Shown: positions 18,190 through 29,522, counted from the first letter of the stretch. The stretch is DNA of 64,000 bases from Acidobacteriota bacterium (GCA_018970175.1 JAGWWV010000004.1:1-64000); one strand, 5' to 3'. The notes: generated by a model from the sequence alone, not told the origin. Made by a program: numbers and translations.

Positions 18190-19235
18190 CAGTCGGCGAG
18201 AATCTCTGCGAACATCGACAGGGTCTGGGGAGGACCGCTGAGCAGGAACGTGGTGATGCAGGTCTCGCGCCACTTCTGCAGTTCGTCCTTGATCTTCGCA
18301 ACCGGTCCCACCAGCGCGACGTCCTCGACCATCGACAGCGGAATGGCGGCGGCTGCTTCGGCCTTCTTGCCCGCGAGGTAAAGATCCTGCACCTTGAGTG
18401 CGACGTCCTCGTATCCCATGCGGGCGAAGACCTCGAAGTGGAAGTTCGCACCGCGTGCACCCATTCCGCCCGCGTAGAGAGCAAGGAACGGCCGGACGAA
18501 GTCGGCGCACTTGTCGGCATCGTCACCAGGGATGATGAAGAGACCCGATGCGACCTCGAAACGATCGGCCTTGCCTGTCTCGCCGCTCTTCGCGAAACCC
18601 TCGTTCAGGCACTTGCGATAGAAGGGGTCTTCCTTCGGCGAGAAGAACAACGGCAACCAGCCGTCGCAGATTTCGGCGGCGAGTGCGACGTTCTTCGGTC
18701 CTTCTGCACCGAGGAAAATCGGAATCTCCTTGCGCAGCGGGTGGATGGTGCTCTTCAGCGGCTTGCCGAGGCCCGCACCGCCGGGGTACGGCATGTCGTA
18801 GAACTCGCCGTGGTGGTTGATCGGCGTTTCGCGTCGAATGATGTCGCGCACGATGCCGATGTATTCGCGCGTGCGGGCAAGCGGCTTCGGGTAGGGCTGG
18901 CCGTACCAACCCTCGACAACCTGAGGCCCGGATGCCCCGAGGCCGAGAATGAACCGACCGTTGCTGAGATGGTCGATCGTCATCGCGGCCATCGCCGTGG
19001 CGGCGGGCGTGCGCGCGCTCATCTGAACGATGCCGGTTCCGAGGCGCACGCGCTCGGTGTGTGCACCCCACCACGCGAGTGGTGTGAGCGCGTCGCTGCC
19101 GTAGGCCTCGGCGGTCCACACCGAGTCGAAACCGAGTCGGTCGGCTTCCTTGATGCCTTCGAGAGCGCCGGCCGGCGGGCCGCTGCCCCAGTAACCGGTG
19201 TTGTAGCCGAGCTTCAGATTTTTCTTGGGGGACAT
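18189..19235 (-). CDS. LLM-class F420-dependent oxidoreductase (luciferase-like)
   Basis: [54 protein letters not shown]. Confidence 0.9.
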   Translation of the reverse strand: MSPKKNLKLGYNTGYWGSGPPAGALEGIKEADRLGFDSVWTAEAYGSDALTPLAWWGAHTERVRLGTGIVQMSARTPAATAMAAMTIDHLSNGRFILGLGASGPQVVEGWYGQPYPKPLARTREYIGIVRDIIRRETPINHHGEFYDMPYPGGAGLGKPLKSTIHPLRKEIPIFLGAEGPKNVALAAEICDGWLPLFFSPKEDPFYRKCLNEGFAKSGETGKADRFEVASGLFIIPGDDADKCADFVRPFLALYAGGMGARGANFHFEVFARMGYEDVALKVQDLYLAGKKAEAAAAIPLSMVEDVALVGPVAKIKDELQKWRETCITTFLLSGPPQTLSMFAEILAD

Positions 19236-19263
19236 TCCCGAGACGTTACGACAGTCGTCGAGA

Positions 19264-20478
19264 TCAGGTCGGATCGAACTCGACGGGTAGCGACGTCGGC
19301 CCGAAGATGCCCGCCGTGGCGATTTTGTACCGCGGCTCGCCGCCCCGACGAAGGTTCGGCATGCGGCGGGCGAGCAGGGGCAGGGCCTCTTGCAGTTCGG
19401 CTCTGGCGAGGGCTGCACCGAGGCAGTAGTGGATACCCGAGCCGAACGTCAGTTGCGGCTGGTCGGTTGCGCGACCAACCGGGTCGAACGTGTTGGGTTC
19501 GGCGAACACCGAACCGTCGCGGTTCGCGGCGGCGAGCAGCGGAAAGACGATCGTTCCGGCGGGGAAGAGAACGCCCCTGTACTCGATGTCGCACGACGCG
19601 ACGCGTCCGGTGCCCCGCACCGCGCCGTTCACGCGCATGGTCTCTTCCACGAACTTCGCTGCCGTCGACGGATCGTCGGCGAGTTGCTTCCACTTGTCCG
19701 GATGATCGATCAGAAGGTCGACGGCGAGGCCGAGTTGGTTGCGGGTGGTGTCGGTGCCACCGACGATGACCGCCTCGACCAGCATCACGAGTTCCTCGGT
19801 CGTGAGGCGTTCGCCGGACTCCTCGGATGCGATGAGGTCGGTGAGGAGGTCGTCGCGGGGCTTGCTGCGGCGGTCGGCGATGAGTCTGCGTGTGTACGCA
19901 TCGAGTTCGTCCTGTGCCGCCGCGATGAGAGGCATGTCTTCTTTGAAGTTGTTGTCGAACACCCGCAGGACATCGGTCGCCCAACGGCTGAACAGTTCCC
20001 AGTCTTCCTTTGGCGCACCGAGGAGCTCGCAGATGATCGGAATCGGGTACGGCTCGCAAATGTCGGCGGCGACGTCTGCGCGACCCGACGCTGCGACGGC
20101 GTCGACGAGACCGTTCATGACGTCTCGCATGAACGGCCGCAACTGGTCGGCGCGTCGGGGCGAGAACGCGGGGGCGACGAGGCGCCGCAGGCGCACATGG
20201 GTGTCGCCCTCGGCCGACAGAATCGACTCGCGGCGACGCATCTTGAATTCCGGGGTCACGTCGGCCGCCATCTCGATGACGAGCGGTACCGCACTGTGCC
20301 AACGCTTGTCGCGCAGCACTGCGACGACGTCGTCGTAGCGGAGAATCGAATAGCCGATGTCGCCGCGCGCGATCCACGACGACTTTGCGGCGTCGAGCCC
20401 GGCGGTCAGGCGTTCGTTGCGATCGTCGGAGATGACGAGATACGGCAGGTCGAGCGTGCCGACCGGGGTGGGGGACAT
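19264..20478 (-). CDS. Cytochrome P450
   Basis: I-helix VGGTDTTRNQ, ExxR EETMR, heme region FGSGIHYCLGAALARAEL. Confidence 0.95.
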   Translation of the reverse strand: MSPTPVGTLDLPYLVISDDRNERLTAGLDAAKSSWIARGDIGYSILRYDDVVAVLRDKRWHSAVPLVIEMAADVTPEFKMRRRESILSAEGDTHVRLRRLVAPAFSPRRADQLRPFMRDVMNGLVDAVAASGRADVAADICEPYPIPIICELLGAPKEDWELFSRWATDVLRVFDNNFKEDMPLIAAAQDELDAYTRRLIADRRSKPRDDLLTDLIASEESGERLTTEELVMLVEAVIVGGTDTTRNQLGLAVDLLIDHPDKWKQLADDPSTAAKFVEETMRVNGAVRGTGRVASCDIEYRGVLFPAGTIVFPLLAAANRDGSVFAEPNTFDPVGRATDQPQLTFGSGIHYCLGAALARAELQEALPLLARRMPNLRRGGEPRYKIATAGIFGPTSLPVEFDPT

Positions 20479-20483
20479 GGCGT

Positions 20484-21623
20484 TCAGGCTACGGCGGACG
20501 TGGGTGTGACGAACGGAAGCCCGAGCGCCTCGGCGACGGGTGCGTTCGTCACCGCACCGCCCGCCACGTTCAGGCCGTGTGCCAGTGCCTCGTCGGTGGT
20601 CACTGCGTCGCGCGCACCCTTCTGCGCCACGCTGATGACGTAGGGCAGTGTGGCGTTCGTGAGCGCGTAGGTGCTGGTGTGCGGCACGGCACCCGGCATG
20701 TTGCCCACCGCGTAGTGCACCACGTCGTGGAGAACGTACGTGGGTTTCGAGTGGGTCGTCTCCTTCGTCGTTTCGATGCAGCCACCCTGGTCGACCGCGA
20801 CGTCGACGATGACCGCCCCCGGCTTCATCGTCTGCACCATTTGCTCGGTGACGACGACCGGAGCGCGACCCCCGGCGACGAGGACCGCGCCGATGACGAG
20901 GTCGGCCTCGGCAACCGAGCGTTCAATTGCGCCGCGATTCGATGCGAGGGTCATGATGCGTCCCTTGTGAATCTGGTCGACGTAACGAAGCCTGTCGATG
21001 TTCTTGTCGAGCAGGATCACCTCGGCCTCCATGCCTGCAGCAATCCAGGCGGCATTCCAGCCGACGTTGCCCGCCCCGAGCACGACGACACGTGCCGGGC
21101 GCACACCGGGCGCACCACCCATCAACACTCCGCGACCTCCGTGCGTGCGCTCGAGGAAGTGCGCGCCCATCTGCGGGGCGAGACGACCGGCGACCTCGCT
21201 CATCGGTGCGAGCAGCGGTAACTGCGCGTTCTTCGTCTGCACGGTTTCATAGGCAAACGCGGTCGTGCCCGAAGCGACGAGTGCCTTGGCAACCTCGGGA
21301 TACGCGGCAAGGTGAAGGTAGGTGAAGAGAACAAGGTCGGGTCGCATGAAACCGAATTCCTCGCTCTTGGGTTCTTTCACCTTCACCACCATGTCGCAGG
21401 CCCAGGCATCGGCTGCGTTCGGAACGATGTCGGCGCCCGCGGCGACGTAATCCGCGTCGGTGATCGACGCTCCGGCACCGGCGTTCGTTTCGACGTAGAC
21501 GTTGATGCCAAGGCGCTCGAGTTCCCGGACTCCGTCGGGGGTGAGTGCAACTCGGCCCTCGGACTCTTTGATCTCGCGCGGAACACCGACGGTGCGAACA
21601 CCCGAACCAAAGGACGTGCTCAT
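20484..21623 (-). CDS. ald: Alanine dehydrogenase
   Basis: [58 protein letters not shown]. Confidence 0.93.
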   Translation of the reverse strand: MSTSFGSGVRTVGVPREIKESEGRVALTPDGVRELERLGINVYVETNAGAGASITDADYVAAGADIVPNAADAWACDMVVKVKEPKSEEFGFMRPDLVLFTYLHLAAYPEVAKALVASGTTAFAYETVQTKNAQLPLLAPMSEVAGRLAPQMGAHFLERTHGGRGVLMGGAPGVRPARVVVLGAGNVGWNAAWIAAGMEAEVILLDKNIDRLRYVDQIHKGRIMTLASNRGAIERSVAEADLVIGAVLVAGGRAPVVVTEQMVQTMKPGAVIVDVAVDQGGCIETTKETTHSKPTYVLHDVVHYAVGNMPGAVPHTSTYALTNATLPYVISVAQKGARDAVTTDEALAHGLNVAGGAVTNAPVAEALGLPFVTPTSAVA

Positions 21624-21664
21624 GACCTATTTATACACACGAATCGCTGTGGCAGGATGACGGA

Positions 21665-23092
21665 ATGCAGGCGTTCAGGAACTTCATCAACGGTCAATTT
21701 GTCGATGCAAAGAACGGTGAGACGACCGATGTCATCAATCCGTCGAACGGCAAGGTGTACGGAAAGGCCGCGCTGTCGCGCGAAGCCGACGTCGACGCCG
21801 CAATGCGCGCCGCAGAAGCAGGATTCGAGGTGTGGCGCGACTCCACGCCGTCCGAGCGGTCGCTGGCTCTGTTCCGCATTGCCGACGCGGTGGAGGCGAG
21901 GGCAAAGGACTTGATTGCTGCCGAGGTCGAGAACACCGGCAAGCCGATCAGCCTGACAACCAGCGAGGAAATTCCGCCGATGGTCGACCAGATCCGTTTC
22001 TTCGCCGGCGCAGCCCGACACCTCGAGGGCAAGAGCACCGGTGAATACATGCGGAACATGACGTCGATGATCCGTCGTGAACCCATCGGCGTGTGCGCGC
22101 AGGTCGCACCGTGGAACTACCCGATGATGATGGCGGTGTGGAAGTTCGCTCCGGCGATCGCCGCGGGCAACAGCATCGTGCTGAAGCCGTCGGACACGAC
22201 ACCCGCAACGACGACGATCCTCGCCGAGATCGCAGCCGAGTTCCTTCCTCCCGGCGTGTTCAACGTCATTTGCGGTGACCGCGACACGGGTCGAGCGATG
22301 GTGTCCCATGCGACTCCGAGCTTGGTCTCGGTGACGGGCAGCGTTCGCGCAGGCATGGAAGTCGCCCAGGCCGCAGCGGCGAGCCTGAAGCGCGTGCATC
22401 TCGAACTTGGAGGAAAGGCGCCGGTTGTCGTGTTCGACGACGCCGACCTCGAGGCGGCCGCTGCGGCAATTGCGACCGCCGGCCTGTTCAACGCGGGACA
22501 AGACTGCACCGCGGCAACGCGTGTGCTCGCGGCTCCGCGTGTGTATTCCGATTTCGTCGCCGCACTCACCGAGGCGGTGGCGGGTTCGAAGACCGGCCAA
22601 CCCGACGATGCCGACGTGCTCTACGGTCCGCTGAACAACGAGAACCAGTTGGCACGCGTCGCCGGTTTCGTCGACCGCACTCCGTCGCACGCCCGCGTCA
22701 CGACCGGTGGCGGCAAGGTTGCCGGCGACGGCTACTTCTATTCACCGACGGTCGTCGCCGACTTGAAGCAGAACGACGAGATGATCCAGAACGAGATCTT
22801 CGGGCCGGTGCTCACGGTGCAGCAGTTCAGCGACGAAGAAGAAGCGGTGCGTTGGGCCAACGGCGTCGAGTACGGACTTGCATCGTCGGTGTGGACCAAG
22901 GACTTCGGTCGGGCGATGCGGATGGCCAAGCGCCTCGACTTCGGCTGCGTGTGGATCAACACCCACATTCCGGTCGTTGCGGAGATGCCGCACGGTGGGT
23001 TCAAGAAGTCGGGTTACGGCAAGGATCTGTCGGCATACTCGCTCGAGGACTACACGCGCGTGAAGCACGTGATGGCGAACCTCGACAGCTGA
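21665..23092 (+). CDS. Aldehyde dehydrogenase, aminobutyraldehyde/betaine-aldehyde type
   Basis: [59 protein letters not shown]. Confidence 0.92.
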   Translation: MQAFRNFINGQFVDAKNGETTDVINPSNGKVYGKAALSREADVDAAMRAAEAGFEVWRDSTPSERSLALFRIADAVEARAKDLIAAEVENTGKPISLTTSEEIPPMVDQIRFFAGAARHLEGKSTGEYMRNMTSMIRREPIGVCAQVAPWNYPMMMAVWKFAPAIAAGNSIVLKPSDTTPATTTILAEIAAEFLPPGVFNVICGDRDTGRAMVSHATPSLVSVTGSVRAGMEVAQAAAASLKRVHLELGGKAPVVVFDDADLEAAAAAIATAGLFNAGQDCTAATRVLAAPRVYSDFVAALTEAVAGSKTGQPDDADVLYGPLNNENQLARVAGFVDRTPSHARVTTGGGKVAGDGYFYSPTVVADLKQNDEMIQNEIFGPVLTVQQFSDEEEAVRWANGVEYGLASSVWTKDFGRAMRMAKRLDFGCVWINTHIPVVAEMPHGGFKKSGYGKDLSAYSLEDYTRVKHVMANLDS

Positions 23093-23163
23093 ACGCCGTA
23101 TCCCCGAACCCGGCGTTCAGTGAACGCCGTATCCCCGAACCCGGCGTTCAGTGAACGCCGTAT
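23090..23163. repeat. 31-bp tandem repeat (2 full copies plus 12 bp), each unit a 9-bp-arm palindrome TGAACGCCG-N12-CGGCGTTCA
   Basis: TGAACGCCGTATCCCCGAACCCGGCGTTCAG at 23090-23120 and 23121-23151, third partial copy from 23152. Confidence 0.95.
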
Positions 23164-23630
23164 GTATACGTCTGCTTGGCGATGTCCAGGTAGACGAACG
23201 TCTCGGTGGCAAGGACACCACGGACGCCTCGGATTGCGTTGGTGACCGCAAGCAGTTCGGCCTCGTCGCGCACGATGACCTCGGCGAGAAAGTCGAATTT
23301 GCCCGCTGTGACGACGAGATACTCGATGGCGTCTACGCCGCGCAGGGTGTCGGCGATGCCATCGGTTGGCCCGGTGGTGGAGATGCCGATGAGCGCCATT
23401 CGCCGTAGGCCCACCATGAGAGGATTCGTCACGGCCGCGACCTGGATGACCCCGGTGGAGATGAGGCGTTGGACGCGTTGGCGCACTGCAGCCTCGGACA
23501 AACCCACCGCGGCACCGAGTTGCGTGTAGGGGAGTCGACCGTCGGCCTGGAGCTGTTCGATGATGCGTTGGTCGGTTGCGTCGAGACGCACCGGACCGTT
23601 CTGCGGAGGAGTCGCTGACGAGTCGGTCAT
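23148..23630 (-). CDS. Lrp/AsnC family transcriptional regulator
   Basis: [51 protein letters not shown] plus RAM-like domain; start [12 protein letters not shown] chosen. Confidence 0.92.
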   Translation of the reverse strand: MTDSSATPPQNGPVRLDATDQRIIEQLQADGRLPYTQLGAAVGLSEAAVRQRVQRLISTGVIQVAAVTNPLMVGLRRMALIGISTTGPTDGIADTLRGVDAIEYLVVTAGKFDFLAEVIVRDEAELLAVTNAIRGVRGVLATETFVYLDIAKQTYTYGVH

Positions 23631-23667
23631 CGCTGGTGATCGTACGCCCGGTGTTACGCTCGATCCA

Positions 23668-24861
23668 ATGTCTGGGGAGGAAGGACACGGCGTGAACGGT
23701 GCTGCTTCTGCCGTCGCGGGTGACGTCATCCAGCTCGACCAGGTTCGCAAGCAATACGGCTCGTTCGTTGCGGTCGACAACGCCGACTTCTCCATCGGGC
23801 GTGGAGAATTCTTCGCCATGTTGGGCCCGTCGGGCTGCGGCAAGACAACCACCCTCAAGATGATCGCCGGGTTCGAACAGCCCTCGTCGGGCCGAGTGCT
23901 TCTCGAAGGCGTCGACGTCTCGTCAGTGCCGCCTTACAAGCGCAACGTGAACACGGTGTTCCAGCAGTACGCGTTGTTCCCGCACATGACCGTTGCCGAC
24001 AACATCGCATTCGGACCCCGCAGCAAGAAAATCGCCGACGCAGAAATCAAGAAACGTGTCGGTGACATGCTCGACGTCGTTCGCCTGTCCGAGTTCGCCA
24101 ACCGTCGCCCGTCGCAGCTGTCGGGTGGCCAGCAACAGCGTGTCGCGCTCGCCCGGGCGCTGGTCAATTATCCGAGTGCACTGCTTCTCGACGAACCGCT
24201 TGCCGCACTCGACCTGAAACTGCGCGAGGCCATGCAGATCGAGCTGAAGCGCATCCAGCGCGAGGTCGAAATCACGTTCGTCTTCGTCACCCACGACCAG
24301 GGCGAAGCGTTGACGATGAGCGATCGCATCGCTGTCATGAGCCAGGGTGTCGTGGAACAGATCGGCTCGGCGACCGACATCTACAAGCGACCGCAGTCGT
24401 TGTTCGTCGCGGGCTTCATCGGCTCCGCGAACCTTCTGCCGGCAGTGGTGGTGCAGGGTGATTCGAACGGTGCCGCTTTCGACTTCTGGGGTGGCGGGCG
24501 CATCACGGTGAAGTCCGACCATGTCAATGCCGACGTTGCACTGACCGCAGGCGAGCAGGTCACCGTCATGCTGCGGCCGGAACACCTGCACGTGAGTGGA
24601 ACCCAGCCATCTGGTGAGTCGCTGTCGGCAACGGTCACCGACATCGTTTTCCAGGGTGCATCGGTGCGAATCGTCGCCCAGCTGTCCAATGGCACCGAAG
24701 TGACCGCCTTGGTTGGCGGCGATGCCGACCTGCCGTTCCTTCGCCCCGACTCCACCATCTGGCTGTCGTGGAACCCCGACGCACCGTTCGTCCTCGACGG
24801 TTGGCCCAGCGTCGCGGGCGCGACGACCACCAACGTCGACTCGGTCGAGGCGTCGCTGTAG
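23668..24861 (+). CDS. potA: ABC transporter ATP-binding protein, spermidine/putrescine type
   Basis: Walker [29 protein letters not shown]-like C-terminus; followed by potD/B/C-like genes. Confidence 0.92.
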   Translation: MSGEEGHGVNGAASAVAGDVIQLDQVRKQYGSFVAVDNADFSIGRGEFFAMLGPSGCGKTTTLKMIAGFEQPSSGRVLLEGVDVSSVPPYKRNVNTVFQQYALFPHMTVADNIAFGPRSKKIADAEIKKRVGDMLDVVRLSEFANRRPSQLSGGQQQRVALARALVNYPSALLLDEPLAALDLKLREAMQIELKRIQREVEITFVFVTHDQGEALTMSDRIAVMSQGVVEQIGSATDIYKRPQSLFVAGFIGSANLLPAVVVQGDSNGAAFDFWGGGRITVKSDHVNADVALTAGEQVTVMLRPEHLHVSGTQPSGESLSATVTDIVFQGASVRIVAQLSNGTEVTALVGGDADLPFLRPDSTIWLSWNPDAPFVLDGWPSVAGATTTNVDSVEASL

Positions 24862-24937
24862 TGGGCATTGCGCAATCGTCCGACAACCTAGAGTTTCCTC
24901 AATCCCGCATCCCCGAATTCATTGGAAAGGCAGAACC

Positions 24938-26068
24938 ATGGCAGGCAAGTTGAACCGTCGTCAGTTCCTCATTCGTTCGGGTGTTGCGGGCGCAGGTGCG
25001 CTCTCGTTGCCGGCACTTCTCGCCGCGTGCGGCGGCGACGATGGTGGCTCGGGCGGTGGCAACTCGCTGTTCTTCGAGAACTGGCCGCTCTACATCGACG
25101 AAGAAACCGTCAAGTTGTTTCAGGAAGCCAGCGGTGTGTCGTTGAAGTACACCGAGGCCTACAACGACAACAACGAGTACTTCGCCAAGGTGCAGCCGTC
25201 GTTGTCGAAGGGCGACAAGATCGAAGCCGACATCATCGCGCCGACGTTCTGGATGGCCGCTCGTTTCGTGCAACTGGGCTGGGCCCAGAAGCTGCCTGTC
25301 GACAAGATCCCGAACATCGCGAATCTGCGCGACGACCTGAAGGGTCAACCATGGGACAAGGGCCAGGAATACAACCTGCCGTGGCAGACCGGTGTCGCCG
25401 GAATCGCCTACAACGTCAAGGCGACGGGCCGCGAACTGAAGAGCGTCGAGGATCTCTTCGACCCGGCGTTCAAGGGCAAGATCGCGATGCTCACGGAAAT
25501 GCGCGACACCATGGGCCTCGTCCTCATGGGACTCGGCAAGAAAATCTCGGAGATCGCAACCTTCGACGAAGCCGCCGCGGCGTTCGAGAAGGTCGAGAAG
25601 GCCAAGAACGACGGCCAGATCCGCGCCTTCACCGGCAACGAATACACCAAGGACCTCAGTTCCGGAAACTTCGCCGCCTGCGTGGCGTGGTCGGGTGACG
25701 TGTTGCAGCTCACCAAGGACAACCCCGACGTGAAGTTCATCATCCCCGAAGAGGGTGGCACCAGCTGGTTCGACACGATGATCTGGGTGAAGGGTTCCGA
25801 GAATGGCGACGCCGTCGCCAAGTGGATGGACTACGTGTACGACCCGGTCAACGCCGCGCGCATCACTGCATCGGTTCAGTACATCTCGCCGGTCAAGGGT
25901 GTCCGGGACGAACTTGTGAAGCTGGGCGGCGACGCCGCGGCCCTTGCCGAGGACCCGCTGTTGTTCCCCGACGAGGCAACCGTTGCGCGCCTGCAGAGCT
26001 GGGGCGCCCTCGCCGAAGAAGAAGAGGCCAAGTTCGACGAGGCCTTCGCCGCTATCACCGGCGCGTGA
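24938..26068 (+). CDS. potD: Extracellular polyamine-type substrate-binding lipoprotein
   Basis: Twin-Arg/lipobox N-terminus MAGKLNRRQFLIRSGVAGAGALSLPALLAACGG; SBP fold sequence LFFENWPLYIDEETVKLFQEASGV. Confidence 0.9.
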   Translation: MAGKLNRRQFLIRSGVAGAGALSLPALLAACGGDDGGSGGGNSLFFENWPLYIDEETVKLFQEASGVSLKYTEAYNDNNEYFAKVQPSLSKGDKIEADIIAPTFWMAARFVQLGWAQKLPVDKIPNIANLRDDLKGQPWDKGQEYNLPWQTGVAGIAYNVKATGRELKSVEDLFDPAFKGKIAMLTEMRDTMGLVLMGLGKKISEIATFDEAAAAFEKVEKAKNDGQIRAFTGNEYTKDLSSGNFAACVAWSGDVLQLTKDNPDVKFIIPEEGGTSWFDTMIWVKGSENGDAVAKWMDYVYDPVNAARITASVQYISPVKGVRDELVKLGGDAAALAEDPLLFPDEATVARLQSWGALAEEEEAKFDEAFAAITGA

Positions 26069-26087
26069 CGGGAATCAAAGAAGTCTC

Positions 26088-27155
26088 GTGAACCCGACCG
26101 CCGGCATTGCACGGGTTGCGGCGCGACCCGAGCGTGTCGGCCTCGGGGTGATGTTCGCGCTCGCGATCGGGGCGGTCGCGCTCGGCGCAAAGTGGGTGAG
26201 TGGTCCGGCTTCGGCCGTCGTTGCCGTGTTCATGCTTGTTGCGGTCATCGGCCTCATCTGGGTGGCCCTCGTCGGTGGCCTGGAGACACGTCGAACATTG
26301 GCGCCGTACGGCCTGTTGAAGCCGGGAATCCTGTGGCTCAGCCTCTTTTTTCTCGCGCCACTGTGGTCGATGGTCGTCATGTCGCTGTCCAGCAAGGAGA
26401 GCCGGTTCGACTTCTTTCCGTCGTTTTCGTGGGAATGGGACAACTACAGGATCGCGCTGACCGACTTTCGGCCGCAGTTCCTGCGCAGCTTCGGTTATGC
26501 CGGCGTCGCCACTCTGTTGACGATCCTCATCGGGTTCCCGCTCGCGTACGTCATCGCCTTTCGAGGGGGCAAGTACCGCAACATCCTTCTCGGGCTCGTG
26601 GTCATCCCGTTCTTCACGTCGTATCTCATCAGGACGCTCGCATGGGGCAACATTCTCGCCGACGAGGGGCCCGTCGTGTCGATCATCGACAACCTCGGCC
26701 TGACCGGTGTGCTCGAATCACTGAACATCATGGACAACGGGAAACTGTTGAACACCCCGGCGGCCGTCATCGGCGGCCTCACGTACAACTTCCTGCCCTT
26801 CATGGTGTTGCCGATCTACGTGAGCTTGGAAAAGATCGACGCGCGGCTCGTCGACGCCGCGATGGATCTCTACTCCTCGGCGACGGCCGCCTTCCGCAAG
26901 ATCGTGGTGCCCCTCGCCCTGCCCGGAATCTTCGCCGGAAGTCTTCTCGTCTTCATCCCCGCTGCGGGCGACTTCGTGAACGCCCAGTTCCTTGGCAATC
27001 CGCAGACGACGATGATCGGCAATTCGATCCAAGACCAGTTCCTGCGTCAGTTGAACTATCCGGTCGCGTCGGCCATGTCGTTCGTCTTGATGTTCATCAT
27101 CACGATCGCCGTCCTGATCTACACCAAGTTCATGGGGACAGAGGATCTGGCGTGA
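26088..27155 (+). CDS. potB: ABC transporter permease, polyamine type, with extra N-terminal TM region
   Basis: EAA-like loop DAAMDLYSSATAAFRKIVVPLALPGIFAG; GTG start at 26088. Confidence 0.88.
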   Translation: MNPTAGIARVAARPERVGLGVMFALAIGAVALGAKWVSGPASAVVAVFMLVAVIGLIWVALVGGLETRRTLAPYGLLKPGILWLSLFFLAPLWSMVVMSLSSKESRFDFFPSFSWEWDNYRIALTDFRPQFLRSFGYAGVATLLTILIGFPLAYVIAFRGGKYRNILLGLVVIPFFTSYLIRTLAWGNILADEGPVVSIIDNLGLTGVLESLNIMDNGKLLNTPAAVIGGLTYNFLPFMVLPIYVSLEKIDARLVDAAMDLYSSATAAFRKIVVPLALPGIFAGSLLVFIPAAGDFVNAQFLGNPQTTMIGNSIQDQFLRQLNYPVASAMSFVLMFIITIAVLIYTKFMGTEDLA

Positions 27156-27171
27156 GACAGATTCTCGATCG

Positions 27172-27999
27172 ATGGGGCCTCGCATGACGGCGTTTTCGCG
27201 GCGGCAGCGCTTTGGGCAACGGGTGATCAATGGAATCGCCGGACTCGGCCTGTTCTACATCTTCCTGCCGATCCTGGTGATCGTTCTCTTTTCGTTCAAC
27301 GCACCGAAGGGCAAGTTCAACATCAAGTGGCAGGGCTTCACGCTCGACAACTGGGCGAACCCCTTCGCGCAAGAGCAGTTGACCAGCGCGTTGTGGGTGA
27401 GCCTGCGTATCGCTCTCATCTCAACGTTCTGCGCGACGATCCTCGGCTCGTTGATTGCACTCGCGCTCAGCCGCTACAAGTTCAAGGGCAGCGGCGGCAT
27501 CAACCTCTTCCTCGTTCTGCCGTTGACCTCGCCTGAGATCGTGCTCGGTTCGTCACTCGCCACCCTGTTCATCAACCGCGGAGTCAGCTTCGGCTACGTC
27601 ACCGTCATCATCGCGCACATCATGTTTCAGATCTCCTTCGTAGCGGTCACCGTTCGTGCACGCATCCGCGGATTCGACTGGACCCTCGAACAGGCAGCGA
27701 TGGACCTCGGTGCAACCCCGTCGCGAGCGTTCTGGAAGATCACCTTTCCGCTGATCCTGCCCGGCATCCTCGCCGCCGCTTTGCTGTCGTTCGCCCTGTC
27801 GATCGACGACTTCATCATCACCTTCTTCAACGCGGGATCGCTCGTCACGTTCCCGCTGCAGATCTTCGGCGCCTCGCGCGTGGCGATTCCGCCGCAGATC
27901 AACGTTCTCGCCACGATGCTTCTGATCGCCAGCGTCAGCTTGATGGTGGCAGGAACCGTGCTCGGCAACCGCCGTCAGCGCAAGCTCGCCGGCAACTAG
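27172..27999 (+). CDS. potC: ABC transporter permease, polyamine type (start may be 27184)
   Basis: EQAAMDLGATPSRAFWKITFPLILPGILAAALLSFALSIDDFIITFF. Confidence 0.92.
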   Translation: MGPRMTAFSRRQRFGQRVINGIAGLGLFYIFLPILVIVLFSFNAPKGKFNIKWQGFTLDNWANPFAQEQLTSALWVSLRIALISTFCATILGSLIALALSRYKFKGSGGINLFLVLPLTSPEIVLGSSLATLFINRGVSFGYVTVIIAHIMFQISFVAVTVRARIRGFDWTLEQAAMDLGATPSRAFWKITFPLILPGILAAALLSFALSIDDFIITFFNAGSLVTFPLQIFGASRVAIPPQINVLATMLLIASVSLMVAGTVLGNRRQRKLAGN

Positions 28000-28012
28000 A
28001 AAAAGAAACAGA

Positions 28013-28930
28013 ATGCCCCCATCTCCCGCCATATCCGTTGGTCCCGTGTCGGCCCCTTCGTGGGTCGCCGACGCCGTCGTCGCAGGAGGGGGAGAGATCG
28101 TCGACGTCGCGCGGGCAAAGGGTCTCGTGTGGGCGTCACCCACTGCAGCCCATGAACTGGGCGACGTGCTCGACGCGAACCCAAACATCGAATGGGTGCA
28201 GTTGCCCTGGGCCGGAGTCGAACGCTTCGTGCACCTCGTTGATGAGTCGCGCCTGTGGACCTGCGGTAAGGGTGTGTATGCCGAACCCGTCGCAGAACAC
28301 GCGCTCTCGCTGTTGCTCGCCGGCATGCGCAACGTCGCAGACTACGCACGACAACATGAATGGACCGGTCCCGTCGGCCGCAACCTTCTTGGCGCGAACG
28401 TCACCATCCTCGGCGGCGGCGGCATCACTACCTCGCTTGTGCGGCTGTTGAAGCCCTTCAATTGTCACATCACGGTCGTGCGCAACATGCCCGAATACTT
28501 TCCCGGCGCCGACACGGTGATGACGAGCGTGAACCTCGTCGACGCGCTCGTCGGCGCCGACGCGGTCATCGTTGCTCTGGCGCTCACGCCAGACACCGAC
28601 GGAATGCTGAGCAAGGGCGAGTTCGAACACATGGAACGCCACGCATGGTTGGTCAACGTGGGCCGCGGGCGCCACATCGTCACCGACGACCTCGTATGGG
28701 CGCTGCGCGAGGGTGTCATCGGTGGTGCCGCCCTCGACGTCACCGACCCCGAGCCACTTCCCGCCGGGCACCCGCTGTGGTCGATGCCGAACTGCATCAT
28801 CACGCCCCATGTCGGCAACACCCCGGAGATGGCGGTGCCGCTCCTCTCGGAGAGAATCAGCGAAAACGTGCGGCGCTACGCCGCGGGTGCCGAGCTCATT
28901 GGTGCGATTCATCCGGAACTCGGCTATTGA
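28013..28930 (+). CDS. D-isomer-specific 2-hydroxyacid dehydrogenase family protein
   Basis: LGANVTILGGGGITTSLVRLL, LVNVGRGRHIVTDDLVWALREGVIGGAALDVTDPEPLP. Confidence 0.9.
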   Translation: MPPSPAISVGPVSAPSWVADAVVAGGGEIVDVARAKGLVWASPTAAHELGDVLDANPNIEWVQLPWAGVERFVHLVDESRLWTCGKGVYAEPVAEHALSLLLAGMRNVADYARQHEWTGPVGRNLLGANVTILGGGGITTSLVRLLKPFNCHITVVRNMPEYFPGADTVMTSVNLVDALVGADAVIVALALTPDTDGMLSKGEFEHMERHAWLVNVGRGRHIVTDDLVWALREGVIGGAALDVTDPEPLPAGHPLWSMPNCIITPHVGNTPEMAVPLLSERISENVRRYAAGAELIGAIHPELGY

Positions 28931-28937
28931 TGATCGG

Positions 28938-29522
28938 GTGAATCGGCCCCGCGACCACTACGACGTCCTTGGGGTTCCACGTTCAGCGAGCGCAAAGGCA
29001 ATCAAGACCGCCTACCGACGCCGCATGCGCGAGTTGCATCCCGACACCGCGACGCGCGCAGTCGACACCGAACAAATCGCGGCGGTTTCCCGTGCATGGT
29101 CGGTTCTGTCGGACCCGAAGAAGCGCAGTGCCTACGACGCCGATCACGACGTCCCGGAACCCGTTGTGCGACCCACGCCGCCACCTCGTTTCGACGTTGC
29201 GCCTGCTCGCTTTCCGTGGCGGTTCGTGCTCACACTCATCGGAATCGGTAGCGCCGCCATCCTGCTTGTCGCCGCATTCACGAAGCCCAGCGAACCCGGT
29301 GGTCCCGACAACCTTCTTCAGTCCGGATCGTGCGTGGCGATCGCACCCGCCGGCACCGTGAGCGAAGTCCGTTGCGACGGCCCGCACGACGCGGTCGTGC
29401 GCAGCCTCATCGCATTCGACGCCGCCTGCCCCTCGGATACCGAACCTTTCCTCGATCGCCAGGGGATGGGCCGCGCCTGCGTCGTGCGTTCGGTGTCATC
29501 CCCGGTCGTAACGCAGGGCTGA
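28938..29522 (+). CDS. J-domain (DnaJ-like) protein with a TM segment
   Basis: HYDVLGVPRSASAKAIKTAYRRRMRELHPDT...WSVLSDPKKRSAYDAD (HPD present); TM FVLTLIGIGSAAILLVAAF; GTG start. Confidence 0.88.
   Translation: MNRPRDHYDVLGVPRSASAKAIKTAYRRRMRELHPDTATRAVDTEQIAAVSRAWSVLSDPKKRSAYDADHDVPEPVVRPTPPPRFDVAPARFPWRFVLTLIGIGSAAILLVAAFTKPSEPGGPDNLLQSGSCVAIAPAGTVSEVRCDGPHDAVVRSLIAFDAACPSDTEPFLDRQGMGRACVVRSVSSPVVTQG

Noticed and set aside
18144-19769. 541-aa plus-strand ORF opposite the LLM oxidoreductase and P450
   Set aside because: Antisense of two clear genes; composition is Arg/Gly-rich noise.
23090-23163. Possible CRISPR-like repeat
   Set aside because: Units are directly adjacent with no spacers, only about 2.4 copies, and no cas genes nearby.
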